In this document: in pieces, positions 8,540-17,531 of the stretch
Layout: every line of letters begins with the position of its first letter
Position numbering within the stretch: position 1 is the first letter of the stretch
NCBI RefSeq assembly: GCF_003260275.1
Contig: NZ_QJHB01000001.1
Span: 124,001-188,000 of the forward strand
Source: Homoserinimonas sp. OAct 916
GTDB lineage: Bacteria > Actinomycetota > Actinomycetes > Actinomycetales > Microbacteriaceae
DNA: 64,000 bases
Direction: 5' to 3'
Program-made: the position numbers and the translations under genes
The notes under the pieces: generated by a model
Database searches by the model: none
What the model was told of the DNA's origin: nothing
Seen by the model: only the letters and a program-made list of their open reading frames with translations

Positions 8540-9788
8540 TCAGGTTCTGGGGGGCCGCGCCACCCGTGCGCCGACGCCGCCGAAGACCACACAGGCCACG
8601 AGGATCACTGCCATCGGCAGGGCGGTTGCCTCCCCCCCACAGCCCTACCAATGGCGCGACGGCGGCGCCGACGGCGAACTGCGCCGCACCGATCAGCGCC
8701 GCGCCGGTCCCCAGCGCCCGGGGCGCCTGGGCCAACGCCAGGGCGCTGGCGTTCGACATGGTGAAGCCCGTTCCCGCGACGAGCACGAATGACGCGAGAA
8801 AGAACAACGCGATGGTGAGAGTGCCCGTGACGGCCATCGTGAGCAGTGCCAGCCCGGCCATCAGGGCGGCAAACTGTCCGACCGCCAGCAGCCGTTCCGG
8901 CCCCACCTTCGGCGCGAATCGCGCATTGACAATGTTCGCAAGGATGAGTGCTGCCGCGGCAGACGCGAAGGCGAGAGAGTATCCGACGGTGTCCATTCCC
9001 AGCATCGCCTGTGCGACGAACGGCGATGCCGAGATATAGGCCATCACCGCACCGAACGCCAGGGAGAAGGTGACCAGGTAACCCAGGAACCCTCGATCGG
9101 TGAGCAGTCCGGTGAAACCTCCCAGGGCAACGCGCACCCCGGCGCCGTGCCGCTGATCAGGTGGCAGAGACTCGGGCACGATCAGGACAGCGAGCACGAA
9201 CATGACCACAGCCAGTACCGCGGCCACGGCGAGGGCTCCGCGCCAGCCCTAGGTCGCGCTGGCGACGCCGCCGACGATGGGAGCGACGATGGGCCCCAAC
9301 CCCACGACCATCGCAATGAGGCTCAAAGCGCGCACCGCGGTGCGGCCCTCGCTGAGATCGACGGCGATCGCGCGGGCGAGAACGATCCCGGCAGCGCCGG
9401 ACAGCCCCTGCACGAACCGCAGCCCGACAAGCAGTTCCACCGTCGGAACAAACACCATCCCGGCGCTACTCAGCGCGAAGACCACCAGGGAGGGCACGAG
9501 CACACGCCTGCGCCCGAGACGATCCGAGAGGGGCCCGAGAATGAGCTGCCCCACGGCGATCCCGATCAGGAACGTGGTCAGAGTCAATTGGATGCTCGTC
9601 GCCGGGGCATCCAGATCAGCCGCAATATCTGTGAATGCGGGCAGGTACAGGTCAACTGACAGCGGGCCGACCGACGCGATGAAACCGAGAGCTGCCAGTA
9701 GGCCCGGCGTCAGCCTGCGTGCACTCACTCGCCTCGAGAGCTTTCGAACATCCGGTAGAGCCGCATGAGGAAGTCGCGGGGGCTGCAA
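8540..9788 (-). pseudogene. Broken Bcr/CflA-type MFS drug-efflux transporter
   Basis: The conceptual product of about 415 aa is a 12-helix MFS exporter: GPLSVDLYLPAFTDIA in helix 1, GPLSDRLGRRRVL in loop 2-3, and the drug:H+ antiporter motif C-like LGPIVAPIVGG in helix 5. Two lesions break it. An in-frame TAG at 9249-9251 stands where Trp (TGG) is expected between ASAT and GWRGAL; the reading frame is unchanged on both sides. A run of seven G (8632-8638, minus strand) has one base too many: removing one restores the expected end WGEATALPMAVILVACVVFGG and a stop at 8540-8542. With the extra base translation runs on to 8487 as an unrelated arginine-rich tail. ATG 9788 or GTG 9728 could be the start. 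Either a true pseudogene or assembly errors. Confidence 0.8.
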
Positions 9789-10120
9789 CGCGTGGCGCCC
9801 CGATCGACCGAATCAGCGTAAACCGTAGGAGCCGCGGCACGAGCATTCTCGAGTTGCATCTGCGGAGTGCCTTTCGTCTTCGGTTGACCCGTGCTCGGGG
9901 CACTCGACCAGTATTCCAGACAGAGAGCGGTCTCTCACGCGACTCCCGGGGCCCTGGCTACCGGCCCGATCAGCGAATCAGAGCGAAGTGTTACGCCATG
10001 TTTCAGCTGGGTTTGGTCGACGCGGGCAGCGAACCTAGGCTCAGTGTGGCGAGGGAGATTCCCCGCGAGTGCAGAACGAGTCCCACCTCGGGTCTCGGCA
10101 CACAGCCCGAGGAGAAACAC
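9789..10120. other. Intergenic region between the MFS pseudogene and metY
   Basis: These 332 bp separate two divergent genes. No coding potential with family similarity is seen on either strand. I looked for a SAM riboswitch, which often precedes metY in bacteria, and saw none of the conserved cores. A candidate promoter for metY is listed separately. The segment 10031-10112 downstream of it would be the leader and has no obvious structure. Confidence 0.5.
10013..10041 (+). promoter_or_regulatory. Candidate housekeeping promoter for metY
   Basis: TTGGTC (10013-10018) and TAGGCT (10036-10041) are separated by 17 bp. The second fits the actinobacterial -10 pattern TAnnnT and the first the TTG start of a -35. 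Transcription would begin near 10048, leaving a leader of about 70 nt. This is pattern matching only. Confidence 0.4.
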
Positions 10121-11431
10121 ATGAGCGAGAACACGGTCGATTGGAAGTTCGAGACCCAGCAGATCCACGCGGGTGCGGCGCCAGACCCGGTGACCAACGC
10201 CCGGATCACTCCGATCTACCAGACCACGGCATACACGTTCAACAACACGGAACATGCCAAGAACCTGTTCGCCCTCGCGGAGTTCGGCAACATCTATACC
10301 CGCATCCAGAACCCCACCCAGGATGTCGTCGAGCAGCGCATCGCAGCACTGGAAGGCGGCACCGCCGCGCTCCTGCTGGCCAGCGGCCAGTCGGCGACCA
10401 CGCTCGCCGTGCTGAACATCGCCGAATCCGGCGACCACGTCGTGGCCTCCTCGTCGTTGTACGGGGGCACCTACAACCTGTTCGAGTACACCCTGCGCAA
10501 GCTCGGCATCGAGACCACCTTCGTCGAAGACCAGGATGACGCCGAGGCGTGGGCCGCCGCCATCCGCCCGAACACCAAACTGCTGTTTGCCGAGACGATC
10601 GGCAACCCGCGCATCAACATTCTCGATATCGAACTCGTCGCCGGTGTCGCCCACGAGAACGGCATTCCGCTGATCGTCGACAACACCATCGCCACCCCGT
10701 ACCTGATCCGCCCGTTCGAACACGGCGCCGACATCATCGTGCACTCCGCCACCAAGTTTCTCGGCGGCCACGGTTCGGTCATGGGCGGCGTGATCGTTGA
10801 CGGCGGAAAGTTCGAGTGGTCGAAGAATGTCGAGAAGTTTCCGGGCCTGACCGAGCCCGACCCCTCCTACCACGGCGCCAGCTACACGACGGTGCTCGGC
10901 GACGGCATTGCCTACGTGATCAAGGCGCGCGTGCAACTGCTGCGTGATATCGGCCCCGCGATCGCCCCGGCCAGCGCCTGGCAACTGCTGCAGGGAATCG
11001 AGACGCTCAGCCTTCGGGTGGAGCGCCACACCGAGAACGCGTTGAAGGTGGCGAAGTGGCTGGAGACCCAGTCCGGAGTCGCGAGTGTCGCGTATGCGGG
11101 CTTGGAATCCAGCCCGTGGCACGAGACGGGCAAGAAGTACGCCCCGAAGGGAACCAGCGCCGTCCTCACCTTCGAACTCGACGGTGGCGTCGAAGCCGGC
11201 GTCGCCTTTGTCGAAGCCCTCGAGCTGTTCAGCCACGTGGCCAACATCGGCGACGTGCGCAGTCTGGTCATCCACCCGGCATCGACGACGCACTCGCAGC
11301 TGACCGCCGAGCAGCAGTTGAGCTCCGGCGTCACCCCGGGACTCGTGCGCCTCAGCATCGGGCTGGAGAACATCGACGACATCCTCGCCGACATCACCAC
11401 CGGCCTGGAGGCGGCCCGCGCCATCGCCTGA
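10121..11431 (+). CDS. metY: O-acetylhomoserine aminocarboxypropyltransferase (homocysteine synthase)
   Basis: The 436-aa PLP enzyme makes homocysteine from O-acetyl-L-homoserine and sulfide. The PLP-lysine motif is HSATKFLGGHGSVMGG, phosphate contacts are in SSLYGGTYNLF and the PLP-ring aspartate in PLIVDNTIATPYL. The long TEPDPSYHGASY insertion and total length separate MetY from the shorter MetB/MetC enzymes. ATG 10121 has GAGGAGA 5 nt upstream, whereas the frame stays open well into the upstream non-coding region. metX, which makes its substrate, follows on the same strand after 179 bp, so the pair carries out direct sulfhydrylation of homoserine. Confidence 0.93.
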   Translation: MSENTVDWKFETQQIHAGAAPDPVTNARITPIYQTTAYTFNNTEHAKNLFALAEFGNIYTRIQNPTQDVVEQRIAALEGGTAALLLASGQSATTLAVLNIAESGDHVVASSSLYGGTYNLFEYTLRKLGIETTFVEDQDDAEAWAAAIRPNTKLLFAETIGNPRINILDIELVAGVAHENGIPLIVDNTIATPYLIRPFEHGADIIVHSATKFLGGHGSVMGGVIVDGGKFEWSKNVEKFPGLTEPDPSYHGASYTTVLGDGIAYVIKARVQLLRDIGPAIAPASAWQLLQGIETLSLRVERHTENALKVAKWLETQSGVASVAYAGLESSPWHETGKKYAPKGTSAVLTFELDGGVEAGVAFVEALELFSHVANIGDVRSLVIHPASTTHSQLTAEQQLSSGVTPGLVRLSIGLENIDDILADITTGLEAARAIA

Positions 11432-11445
11432 GCGGTCCACGCCAA

Positions 11446-11487
11446 ACGCCCGGTCGGTCAGCCCCTCGGGGCCGGCCGGCCGGGCGT
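11446..11487. terminator. Hairpin after metY
   Basis: ACGCCCGG (11446-11453) pairs perfectly with CCGGGCGT (11480-11487); the loop contains a further CCCC/GGGG stem. No T-run follows, which is usual for actinobacterial terminators. It starts 15 bp after the metY stop. It may limit rather than abolish read-through into metX. Confidence 0.5.
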
Positions 11488-11569
11488 CCGCGTCGCTGGA
11501 TGGCCGAGGTACAGGCCACCCGACGCACAGTGTCCCAGAACGGCAGTGCGGCAGACGTGCCGGGTATCT

Positions 11570-11599
11570 GAAGTACAGGGCAGCGGAAGTACAGGGCAG
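11570..11599. repeat. Duplicated 14-bp element upstream of metX
   Basis: gaagtacagggcag occurs at 11570-11583 and 11586-11599, a 16-bp period ending 11 bp before the metX ATG. It could be an operator pair or a slippage duplication; its purine-rich part may serve ribosome binding. No matching site was seen upstream of metY. Confidence 0.8.
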
Positions 11600-11610
11600 A
11601 ATAGGCAGAC

Positions 11611-12816
11611 ATGGACTGGCAGACTTCGGCGGACACGGTTCCGTCAAACTTCATCACCGATGCCCAGATCCGGTCTGTCGTGGGCAAACCTCCGGCCACC
11701 GGCGCCTGGCGCGACGGTGATGAACTCGGCGAGCGTACGATCGTGCCTGTCGGCACGCTGGAATTCGAAAACGGCACCCAACTGGCCGGGGTACGTATCG
11801 CCTACGAGAGCTGGGGGCGACTCAACGACGCCGGAGACAACGCCATCCTCATTCTGCACGCGCTCACCGGCGACGCCCACGTGCAGGGTGAGTCAGGGCC
11901 CGGACAACCAACCCCCGGCTGGTGGAACGGCGTGGTCGGGCCAGGCCTCGCCATCGACACCGACCTCTGGTATGTGGTTGCGCCGAACATCCTGGGCGGC
12001 TGTCAGGGCAGCACCGGCCCGTCATCGTTGGCACCGGACGGAGTCGAGTGGGCGACACGGTTTCCCTTCCTCACCATCCGCGACCAGGTCACTGCGCAGG
12101 CGGCTTTCTCCGACACGATCGGAATTCGACGCTGGGCAGCGGTGATCGGCGGCTCAATGGGCGGTATGCACGCCCTGGAGTGGGGAGCAGGGCACCCCGA
12201 CCGGGTCGAGCGTCTGGCCGTGATCGCAGCACCGCCCGTCTCGACCGCAGACCAGATCGCCGGCAATTCGGTGCAGATCGAGGCCATCCGCACCGACCCA
12301 CTGTTCCGGTCGGGTGAATACTACGATGCCCGTCCCGGTGACGGCCCGCACCGCGGGCTCGCCCTCGCCCGGCGGATGGCGCTGCTGAACTACCGCTCGG
12401 CCGCGGAGTTGAACGACCGGTTCAGCACCAGTTGGCAGAGCCCGATCAGCCCGCTCGGAGCCGGCGGCCGATTTGCGGTGGAGAGCTACCTGGATTTTCA
12501 CGGCAACAAGTTCACGAGGCGCTTCGATGCCAACAGCTATATCACCCTGGTCGAGGCCATGAATACGCACGACATCGGGCGAGATCGCGGCGGCGTCGAG
12601 GCCGGGCTCTCCCTGGTGACCAGCCCGACCCTGGTGGTCGGAATCCGCAGTGACCGACTCTTCCCCATAGACGGCCAGCACCGGATCGCCGCCGGTGTGC
12701 CCGGTAATATCGACGGTGACGACCTTGTGGAACTCGATTCGGTCTACGGCCATGACGGATTCCTGATCGAGATTGAGGCAGTGAGTGAGCAGATCCGGCG
12801 ATTACTGACCGCCTGA
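11611..12816 (+). CDS. metX: Homoserine O-acetyltransferase
   Basis: The 401-aa alpha/beta-hydrolase transfers acetyl from acetyl-CoA to homoserine. The catalytic triad is visible: Ser in GGSMGGMHALEW, Asp in GIRSDRLFP and His in YGHDGFLIE. The HALTGDAHVQG oxyanion region and the NILGGCQGSTGPSS segment are characteristic of MetX rather than of MetA. ATG 11611 gives the expected N-terminus. Together with metY it supplies homocysteine; cystathionine-route genes are not in the window. A short direct repeat lies in its leader. Confidence 0.93.
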   Translation: MDWQTSADTVPSNFITDAQIRSVVGKPPATGAWRDGDELGERTIVPVGTLEFENGTQLAGVRIAYESWGRLNDAGDNAILILHALTGDAHVQGESGPGQPTPGWWNGVVGPGLAIDTDLWYVVAPNILGGCQGSTGPSSLAPDGVEWATRFPFLTIRDQVTAQAAFSDTIGIRRWAAVIGGSMGGMHALEWGAGHPDRVERLAVIAAPPVSTADQIAGNSVQIEAIRTDPLFRSGEYYDARPGDGPHRGLALARRMALLNYRSAAELNDRFSTSWQSPISPLGAGGRFAVESYLDFHGNKFTRRFDANSYITLVEAMNTHDIGRDRGGVEAGLSLVTSPTLVVGIRSDRLFPIDGQHRIAAGVPGNIDGDDLVELDSVYGHDGFLIEIEAVSEQIRRLLTA

Positions 12817-12939
12817 TCGCCAGAATTGTCGCATGATGGAAATATGCTTGGCCTTGCGTCTGCGCGTTGAGACGTGTGTCAGCGATTTTGTGTGTGGGCG
12901 TTCGGGTCCACCGCGCAGTTCATGGAGCAATGGAGCAGG

Positions 12940-14100
12940 ATGAAGCGAATTCGCAAAGAACGGGACCGGCTGCTGCGGCGTAGCGCGCGCAGTTTCGGTC
13001 TCGCTGCGACAATCGTCGCCTCCGGCTGCCTTCTGGTTCCCGGTGTGCTCGAGGCGCAGCTCTACGTGGTTGTCTTCGCCCTCATCATTGCCCTCGCCTT
13101 CAGCCAGTACCGGATGGGTGAGACCGGCCAACCGATCTGGGGGGTGGCGATCTCGCTCACCGGGCTCGCCGTGATCCTCGTCCTGAACGTTTCGGCAGGG
13201 CCGCAGATGAATACTTCCGTCGCCGCCGCCGTCTCGGCGCTTGCCGGTGGCTCACTGGGCAGCCTGGGGATTGTGCTCGTCATCGACGGGCGCAGGTTTC
13301 TCCTCAACGTGCTTCTGCTGGCGGCTACCCTCGCAGTCCTGATCGCATCGATGCCGCCGCAATATCTCGTCGGCACGGTTCTGTTTGCCGCGGTCGGGTG
13401 GCTGACGGCCGGGGTCATCGGCTGGTGGTTGGGTGCCAGCGTTCCGCGGGTGATGCGGCGCATCTCAAGCATCGGCCGGGCACACCGGGCGGAGCGTCAG
13501 GCCAGCGAGACCGAGGCGCAGCGACGCCAGGGCGCCCGACTGCTGCACGACACCGTGCTCGGCACCTTGACGCTGCTCGCGCACGCGGGTGTGGGCGTCG
13601 CGCCGGAGGCACTGCGCCTGCAGGCCGCCGACGATGCCCGCCTGCTGCGTCAGTTGCGCACCGGTGAGAGTTCGCCGACACCGCAGATGCTCGGAGCAAC
13701 CGTGGCAACGCTCGATGAAGACGTTCTCGGCACCACCCTCGAATCGGTGAAGCAACGTTTTCACCGAATGGGGCTCGAAGTGAGTTGGCACGGTACCGGC
13801 CAGATGCTGCTGCGCAGTGACATCCTCGATTCATTCCTGCTGGCCCTTGCCGAATGTTTGGAGAATGTGCGCAGGCATTCCGGGGTGACCGACGCGCATG
13901 TGACCATCATCGACGACGAGACCACCGTGAGGGCGATGGTCACCGACGCCGGTGTCGGCTTCGACCTCGACGACATCGGTGAGGCGAAACTCGGCTTCAA
14001 GGAGTCGGTGGTGGCCCGATTGAAGGACGTCGGGGGCAACGCCCGGCTGTTCTCCACTCCGGGTTCTGGCACCACCGTTGTGTTGGAAGTGCCGAAGTGA
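12940..14100 (+). CDS. Membrane sensor histidine kinase (first gene of a signalling triad)
   Basis: The 386-aa protein has about six hydrophobic helices in residues 15-170 and then a compact kinase. The phospho-acceptor motif is ARLLHDTVLGTL (about residue 200), the N box is LALAECLENVRRHS, G1 is TDAGVGFD and the C-terminus has GNARLFSTPGSGTTVVLEV. No extracellular sensor domain is present, so signal is probably sensed in the membrane. ATG 12940 is chosen for GGAG 5 nt upstream; in-frame starts at 12922 and 12874 are possible. Its stop overlaps the GTG of the next gene, and a response regulator follows, so these three act as one unit. Confidence 0.85.
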   Translation: MKRIRKERDRLLRRSARSFGLAATIVASGCLLVPGVLEAQLYVVVFALIIALAFSQYRMGETGQPIWGVAISLTGLAVILVLNVSAGPQMNTSVAAAVSALAGGSLGSLGIVLVIDGRRFLLNVLLLAATLAVLIASMPPQYLVGTVLFAAVGWLTAGVIGWWLGASVPRVMRRISSIGRAHRAERQASETEAQRRQGARLLHDTVLGTLTLLAHAGVGVAPEALRLQAADDARLLRQLRTGESSPTPQMLGATVATLDEDVLGTTLESVKQRFHRMGLEVSWHGTGQMLLRSDILDSFLLALAECLENVRRHSGVTDAHVTIIDDETTVRAMVTDAGVGFDLDDIGEAKLGFKESVVARLKDVGGNARLFSTPGSGTTVVLEVPK

Positions 14101-15374
14101 GCGCACCGAAGAGTTTCGAGGAGAACACCCTCGGTGTCGTACTCGGGGCCAACAAGAAGGGTCGACGCTCACGCACGTTCGGCCGCGAGCGCACCTCTCG
14201 TGTGCTGCGATCCACGAATGTCGACACCGAGAGCCTGGGCACCGGCCATCTCGGCACCGGCCTGATGGCCGCCTCGATGATTCTCGTCACGTACGGATTG
14301 CTGCAGAGCCTGCTCGACTGGAGTGCGCAAGGGCAACAGAATCGCGAGCTGTACCTCTGGGGTATCGCCGCCTGGAGCGTGGTCACGTTCCTGATGGTTG
14401 TGATCTACCTGACCCATCGCCGGTACGGACGCGGCCTGCCGAACAGCATGTTCGCATTCATCCTCTGCCTGATCGGCGTCGCCGCCGCAATCGACATCGT
14501 CGGAGTGCTCACTCGGGCGGATCGCGGCATCGTGCCGTCTGCGGCGATCGCCTGCGGCGCCGTACTGGTCGCGATTGTCACCCTGCGTCCCAGCATCGAC
14601 ATTTTGATCTCCACGGGGGTGCTCGGCGCGGCAGTACTGACCACACTGATCCTGTCTCGCGATGACGACCCCTTCATGATCGGCTTCCACATTGCGATCC
14701 TCAGCCTGACGATCCTGCCACCATTACTCGGTGTGCTCCTGGTGAGCGCCTACCGGCGCATGGTGCAGATGGAGCTCGACCGTGCCCTGGTGCAGAGTTC
14801 GGTGTCGGCGCCGAAGTTTGCGATCGGGATGCTCGCCTCCCATGAGCTCGCCCGACTGGACCTGAACGCAGAACGTCTTCTCGACGAGATCGCCTCCGGG
14901 GAGATCGACCTTCCACTGACCCCCAACTTCGCGTCGACCGCAGCCTCGTTGGCGACTGAACTTCGACTTCACCTGATCGAGGGGCGACGCGAGACCTGGC
15001 TCTACCACGTGATCACCGAGAGTGAGTACCTGGGGCCGCTGGTCACGTTGTCTGACCCGCACTATCTCTCCGCACAGTTGAACCCCGACCAACGTGACGG
15101 CCTGCTCTCAGCCATCTGGTTGCTGATGAGCGACACCAAGCGATCGGGGGAAAGCCTGAAACTGGCGCTCACACCGCTTAAACGGGACACCGTTGATCTG
15201 CCACGGAACCAGTCGAAGATTTTGATCGAGATTCTCGTAATGGGTGTGCCCCGGCGGCGGATTGACCCCGCAACGTGGGAAGGTATCCGTAGGGTTGGCG
15301 GGTACCGGGAGACCACGACCAGTGAGAGTATTCGAATTGAGATCGAATGCGTGATCGACAGACCCAACGACTGA
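14097..15374 (+). CDS. Six-helix membrane protein with a kinase-like but catalytically empty C-terminus
   Basis: The 425-aa product begins at GTG 14097, overlapping the kinase stop (GTGA). Six hydrophobic helices lie at about residues 55-225, followed by some 200 cytoplasmic residues. This half has the general layout of a histidine kinase: a helical pair, then DGLLSAIWLLMSDTKRSG, which lines up with DSFLLALAECLENVRRHS of the preceding kinase, and a beta-rich end (ESIRIEIECVIDRP). The phospho-histidine motif and the glycine-rich ATP lid are absent. I infer a pseudokinase partner that may heterodimerise with or modulate the upstream kinase. No named family is recognised. Confidence 0.65.
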   Translation: MSAPKSFEENTLGVVLGANKKGRRSRTFGRERTSRVLRSTNVDTESLGTGHLGTGLMAASMILVTYGLLQSLLDWSAQGQQNRELYLWGIAAWSVVTFLMVVIYLTHRRYGRGLPNSMFAFILCLIGVAAAIDIVGVLTRADRGIVPSAAIACGAVLVAIVTLRPSIDILISTGVLGAAVLTTLILSRDDDPFMIGFHIAILSLTILPPLLGVLLVSAYRRMVQMELDRALVQSSVSAPKFAIGMLASHELARLDLNAERLLDEIASGEIDLPLTPNFASTAASLATELRLHLIEGRRETWLYHVITESEYLGPLVTLSDPHYLSAQLNPDQRDGLLSAIWLLMSDTKRSGESLKLALTPLKRDTVDLPRNQSKILIEILVMGVPRRRIDPATWEGIRRVGGYRETTTSESIRIEIECVIDRPND

Positions 15375-15413
15375 CCCAGTCGTCCCAGATCAACGAAGAG
15401 AAAGGCGCGACCC

Positions 15414-16070
15414 GTGCCCACCGCACAAAAGAAGATCCGTTTGGCCCTTGTCGACGATCACAAGATGATCCTCGGCGCCCTCACCGAATGGATCCGCAAC
15501 GTCGCGGATGACATTCAGGTGGTCGCCGCCGTGTCCACCTGGCCCGCTCTCCTGATCCACCCCGAGTTCCCGGTCGATGTGGTGCTTCTCGACCTCGACC
15601 TCAAGGACGGGATCCCCGTATCCCTCAAGCTGTCCGCGTTGAAGGCCACGGGAGTGCGAACCGTGCTGATGAGCACGTACTCGGATCCCGGGGTGGTGCG
15701 CGAGGCCCTCGCCGCCGGAGCCCTCGGCTATCTGGTGAAGAGCGAGGAGGCCGGGATGATCGCCGAGGCGATCCGGGCAGCCAGCAAGGGTGAATCCTTC
15801 ATCTCCAGCGAGCTCGACCTGGCCCTCAGCGAGGGCGACGTGGGAGGTGCACCGCGCCTGAGCGCACAGGAACGCCGCGTGATGGCGCTCTACGGCGGCG
15901 GCGAGCCGGTCAAATCGGTGGCGTACCAGCTGTCGATCTCGGAAGAAACGGCCAAGAGTTACCTGAAGCGGATCCGGGAGAAGTACCGCATCGCCGGCAT
16001 CGACGTGGGAACCAAGGTTGCGCTGCGCAAGCGGGCGTTGCAAGACGGCATCCTGCACCACGGCGAATAG
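15414..16070 (+). CDS. LuxR-type response regulator of the signalling triad
   Basis: The 218-aa protein has a receiver domain (IRLALVDDHKMILGAL, Asp in VDVVLLDLDLKDG, Lys in GYLVKSEE) and a C-terminal helix-turn-helix (LSAQERRVMALYGGG, SVAYQLSISEETAKSYLKRIREKY). It should be the target of the kinase encoded at 12940. GTG 15414 is the start; the leader carries GAGAAAGG. It ends 88 bp before the convergent glycosyltransferase gene. Regulated genes are unknown. Confidence 0.88.
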   Translation: MPTAQKKIRLALVDDHKMILGALTEWIRNVADDIQVVAAVSTWPALLIHPEFPVDVVLLDLDLKDGIPVSLKLSALKATGVRTVLMSTYSDPGVVREALAAGALGYLVKSEEAGMIAEAIRAASKGESFISSELDLALSEGDVGGAPRLSAQERRVMALYGGGEPVKSVAYQLSISEETAKSYLKRIREKYRIAGIDVGTKVALRKRALQDGILHHGE

Positions 16071-16158
16071 ACGCAGCGCGTCACACGAGCACGAAGGCGT
16101 GCCAACCGAGAGAGACGGCATCCCGCGAACCGTGGGCCACTGGCGGAGGGCCCTCGCA

Positions 16159-17451
16159 CTATCGCGTCGGCACCGCCTGAAGCGGTTGTGGCGCCGCACG
16201 GATGAGCGCGATGATCTGGGCCACAGCCCAGCCTGCGACGACGAAGTAGAGCAGGTTGCGCACCGAAAGAGCAGCCACCATCGGAGGGAACAGAGACAAA
16301 AGGTACCCGTAAAGATACGGGTAGACCAGTTGGGTCAGGGCTGCGATCACGGCGACCAGAATTGCTGGGGTTCGAAAACGCCGGCCGGAGGTGACCAGGC
16401 CGAAGATCACCGGGGCCGCCAACCAGGCGACGAACTGGGGGGAGCCCACCTTGTTGAAGGCAATGAGGCAGGCCACCAATGCCAGCACCAGAGGCGGCAG
16501 AAGCGCGACGGATCCCACACCCCGCCGCATCGCGAAAGCCCCGGCCCAGAGCACGGCGACGACCGCGACCGCCATCGACCAGGTCATGATCATTTCCGCG
16601 ACCACCGCGCCCCGGCCCACGACCTGCCAGGTGAGCAGCACCTCGTCGTAGTAGACCCGGCTGCCGGGCTGCCCGAACACGGCACTCCACAACCACCAGG
16701 CGCTGATCGGGGCCTCGACCTGTAACCCCCTGGCCCCCTGTTTGCCCACAAAGCTGAACAGGTTCCAGCCGGCACCGAGGATGAGCGGCACGGTGACGAT
16801 CACCGCGCTGGTCACCAGTGCGGTGAGCAGCACCTGCCAGCGCTTGGTCAGCGCCACCATCAACGCCGCGATCACCGCGGCCGGCCACACCTTCACCCAG
16901 GTGGCGCATGTGAGCAGCACCCAGGCCACGCGCGGCCGGGTGCCCAGCCAGAGCAGTGCAACGATGACGACGGGTACGGTGACCGAGTCGATGCGCGACA
17001 CCGCGATCGGCCCGAGAAGGGCGAGGAACAGAAGCCACCACCACGCGGCCCGTCGGCCGTGTCGTTCCGGGTCGTGGCCGACCAGGGTGGCGAAGGCACA
17101 CGCGTTCAGAAGCACGATCATGCCGAGCCAGCTCGGGTCGTAGAACACGAAGCCGAAGAAGGCGGGTATGAGGATCGGTACGAGCGCGAGAATCGGGTAC
17201 ACCCACGGTTCGTCGATTCCGATGATCGGGCCACCGCCCAGGGCCTGCTCGGCCCACGGCGAATAGACCAGGGTCACATCCCCCATCGGAAGCCCATATC
17301 CGAACAGCGCGAAGCCGAGCAGAAACAGATGAACGGCAGCGAAGGCGAGCCAGAGCAGGAGCGTCGGTGAATGCGAATCAATGCCGCTTCGGCGCGCGGC
17401 GTCCGACGCTGAAGGGGGCCGCCGATCCGCGCGGGCCGAATCTGGGGCCAT
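16159..17451 (-). CDS. Polytopic GT87/DUF2029-like glycosyltransferase
   Basis: The 430-aa protein has about eleven membrane helices. An acidic first loop (MGDVTLVYSPW) and the WVKVWPAAV segment resemble the DUF2029/GT87 mannosyltransferases, GT-C enzymes that use polyprenyl-phosphate sugars to build cell-envelope glycans in actinobacteria. The gene stands alone between two other transcription units. The acceptor and sugar are unknown, and assignment to GT87 rests on general layout and not on a catalytic residue I can prove. ATG 17451 is the natural start. Confidence 0.6.
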   Translation of the reverse strand: MAPDSARADRRPPSASDAARRSGIDSHSPTLLLWLAFAAVHLFLLGFALFGYGLPMGDVTLVYSPWAEQALGGGPIIGIDEPWVYPILALVPILIPAFFGFVFYDPSWLGMIVLLNACAFATLVGHDPERHGRRAAWWWLLFLALLGPIAVSRIDSVTVPVVIVALLWLGTRPRVAWVLLTCATWVKVWPAAVIAALMVALTKRWQVLLTALVTSAVIVTVPLILGAGWNLFSFVGKQGARGLQVEAPISAWWLWSAVFGQPGSRVYYDEVLLTWQVVGRGAVVAEMIMTWSMAVAVVAVLWAGAFAMRRGVGSVALLPPLVLALVACLIAFNKVGSPQFVAWLAAPVIFGLVTSGRRFRTPAILVAVIAALTQLVYPYLYGYLLSLFPPMVAALSVRNLLYFVVAGWAVAQIIALIRAAPQPLQAVPTR

Positions 17452-17531
17452 GCCTCAATGATACGGATGCCCGGTCCGGGGACACCCGCCGCCACTCAAA
17501 CGGCCCTGACGACTCAAACGACTCAGGTGGT

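Noticed and set aside
9889-10112. SAM riboswitch ahead of metY
   Set aside because: I looked for conserved SAM-I and SAM-IV cores and found none in the leader; only a covariance-model search would settle it.
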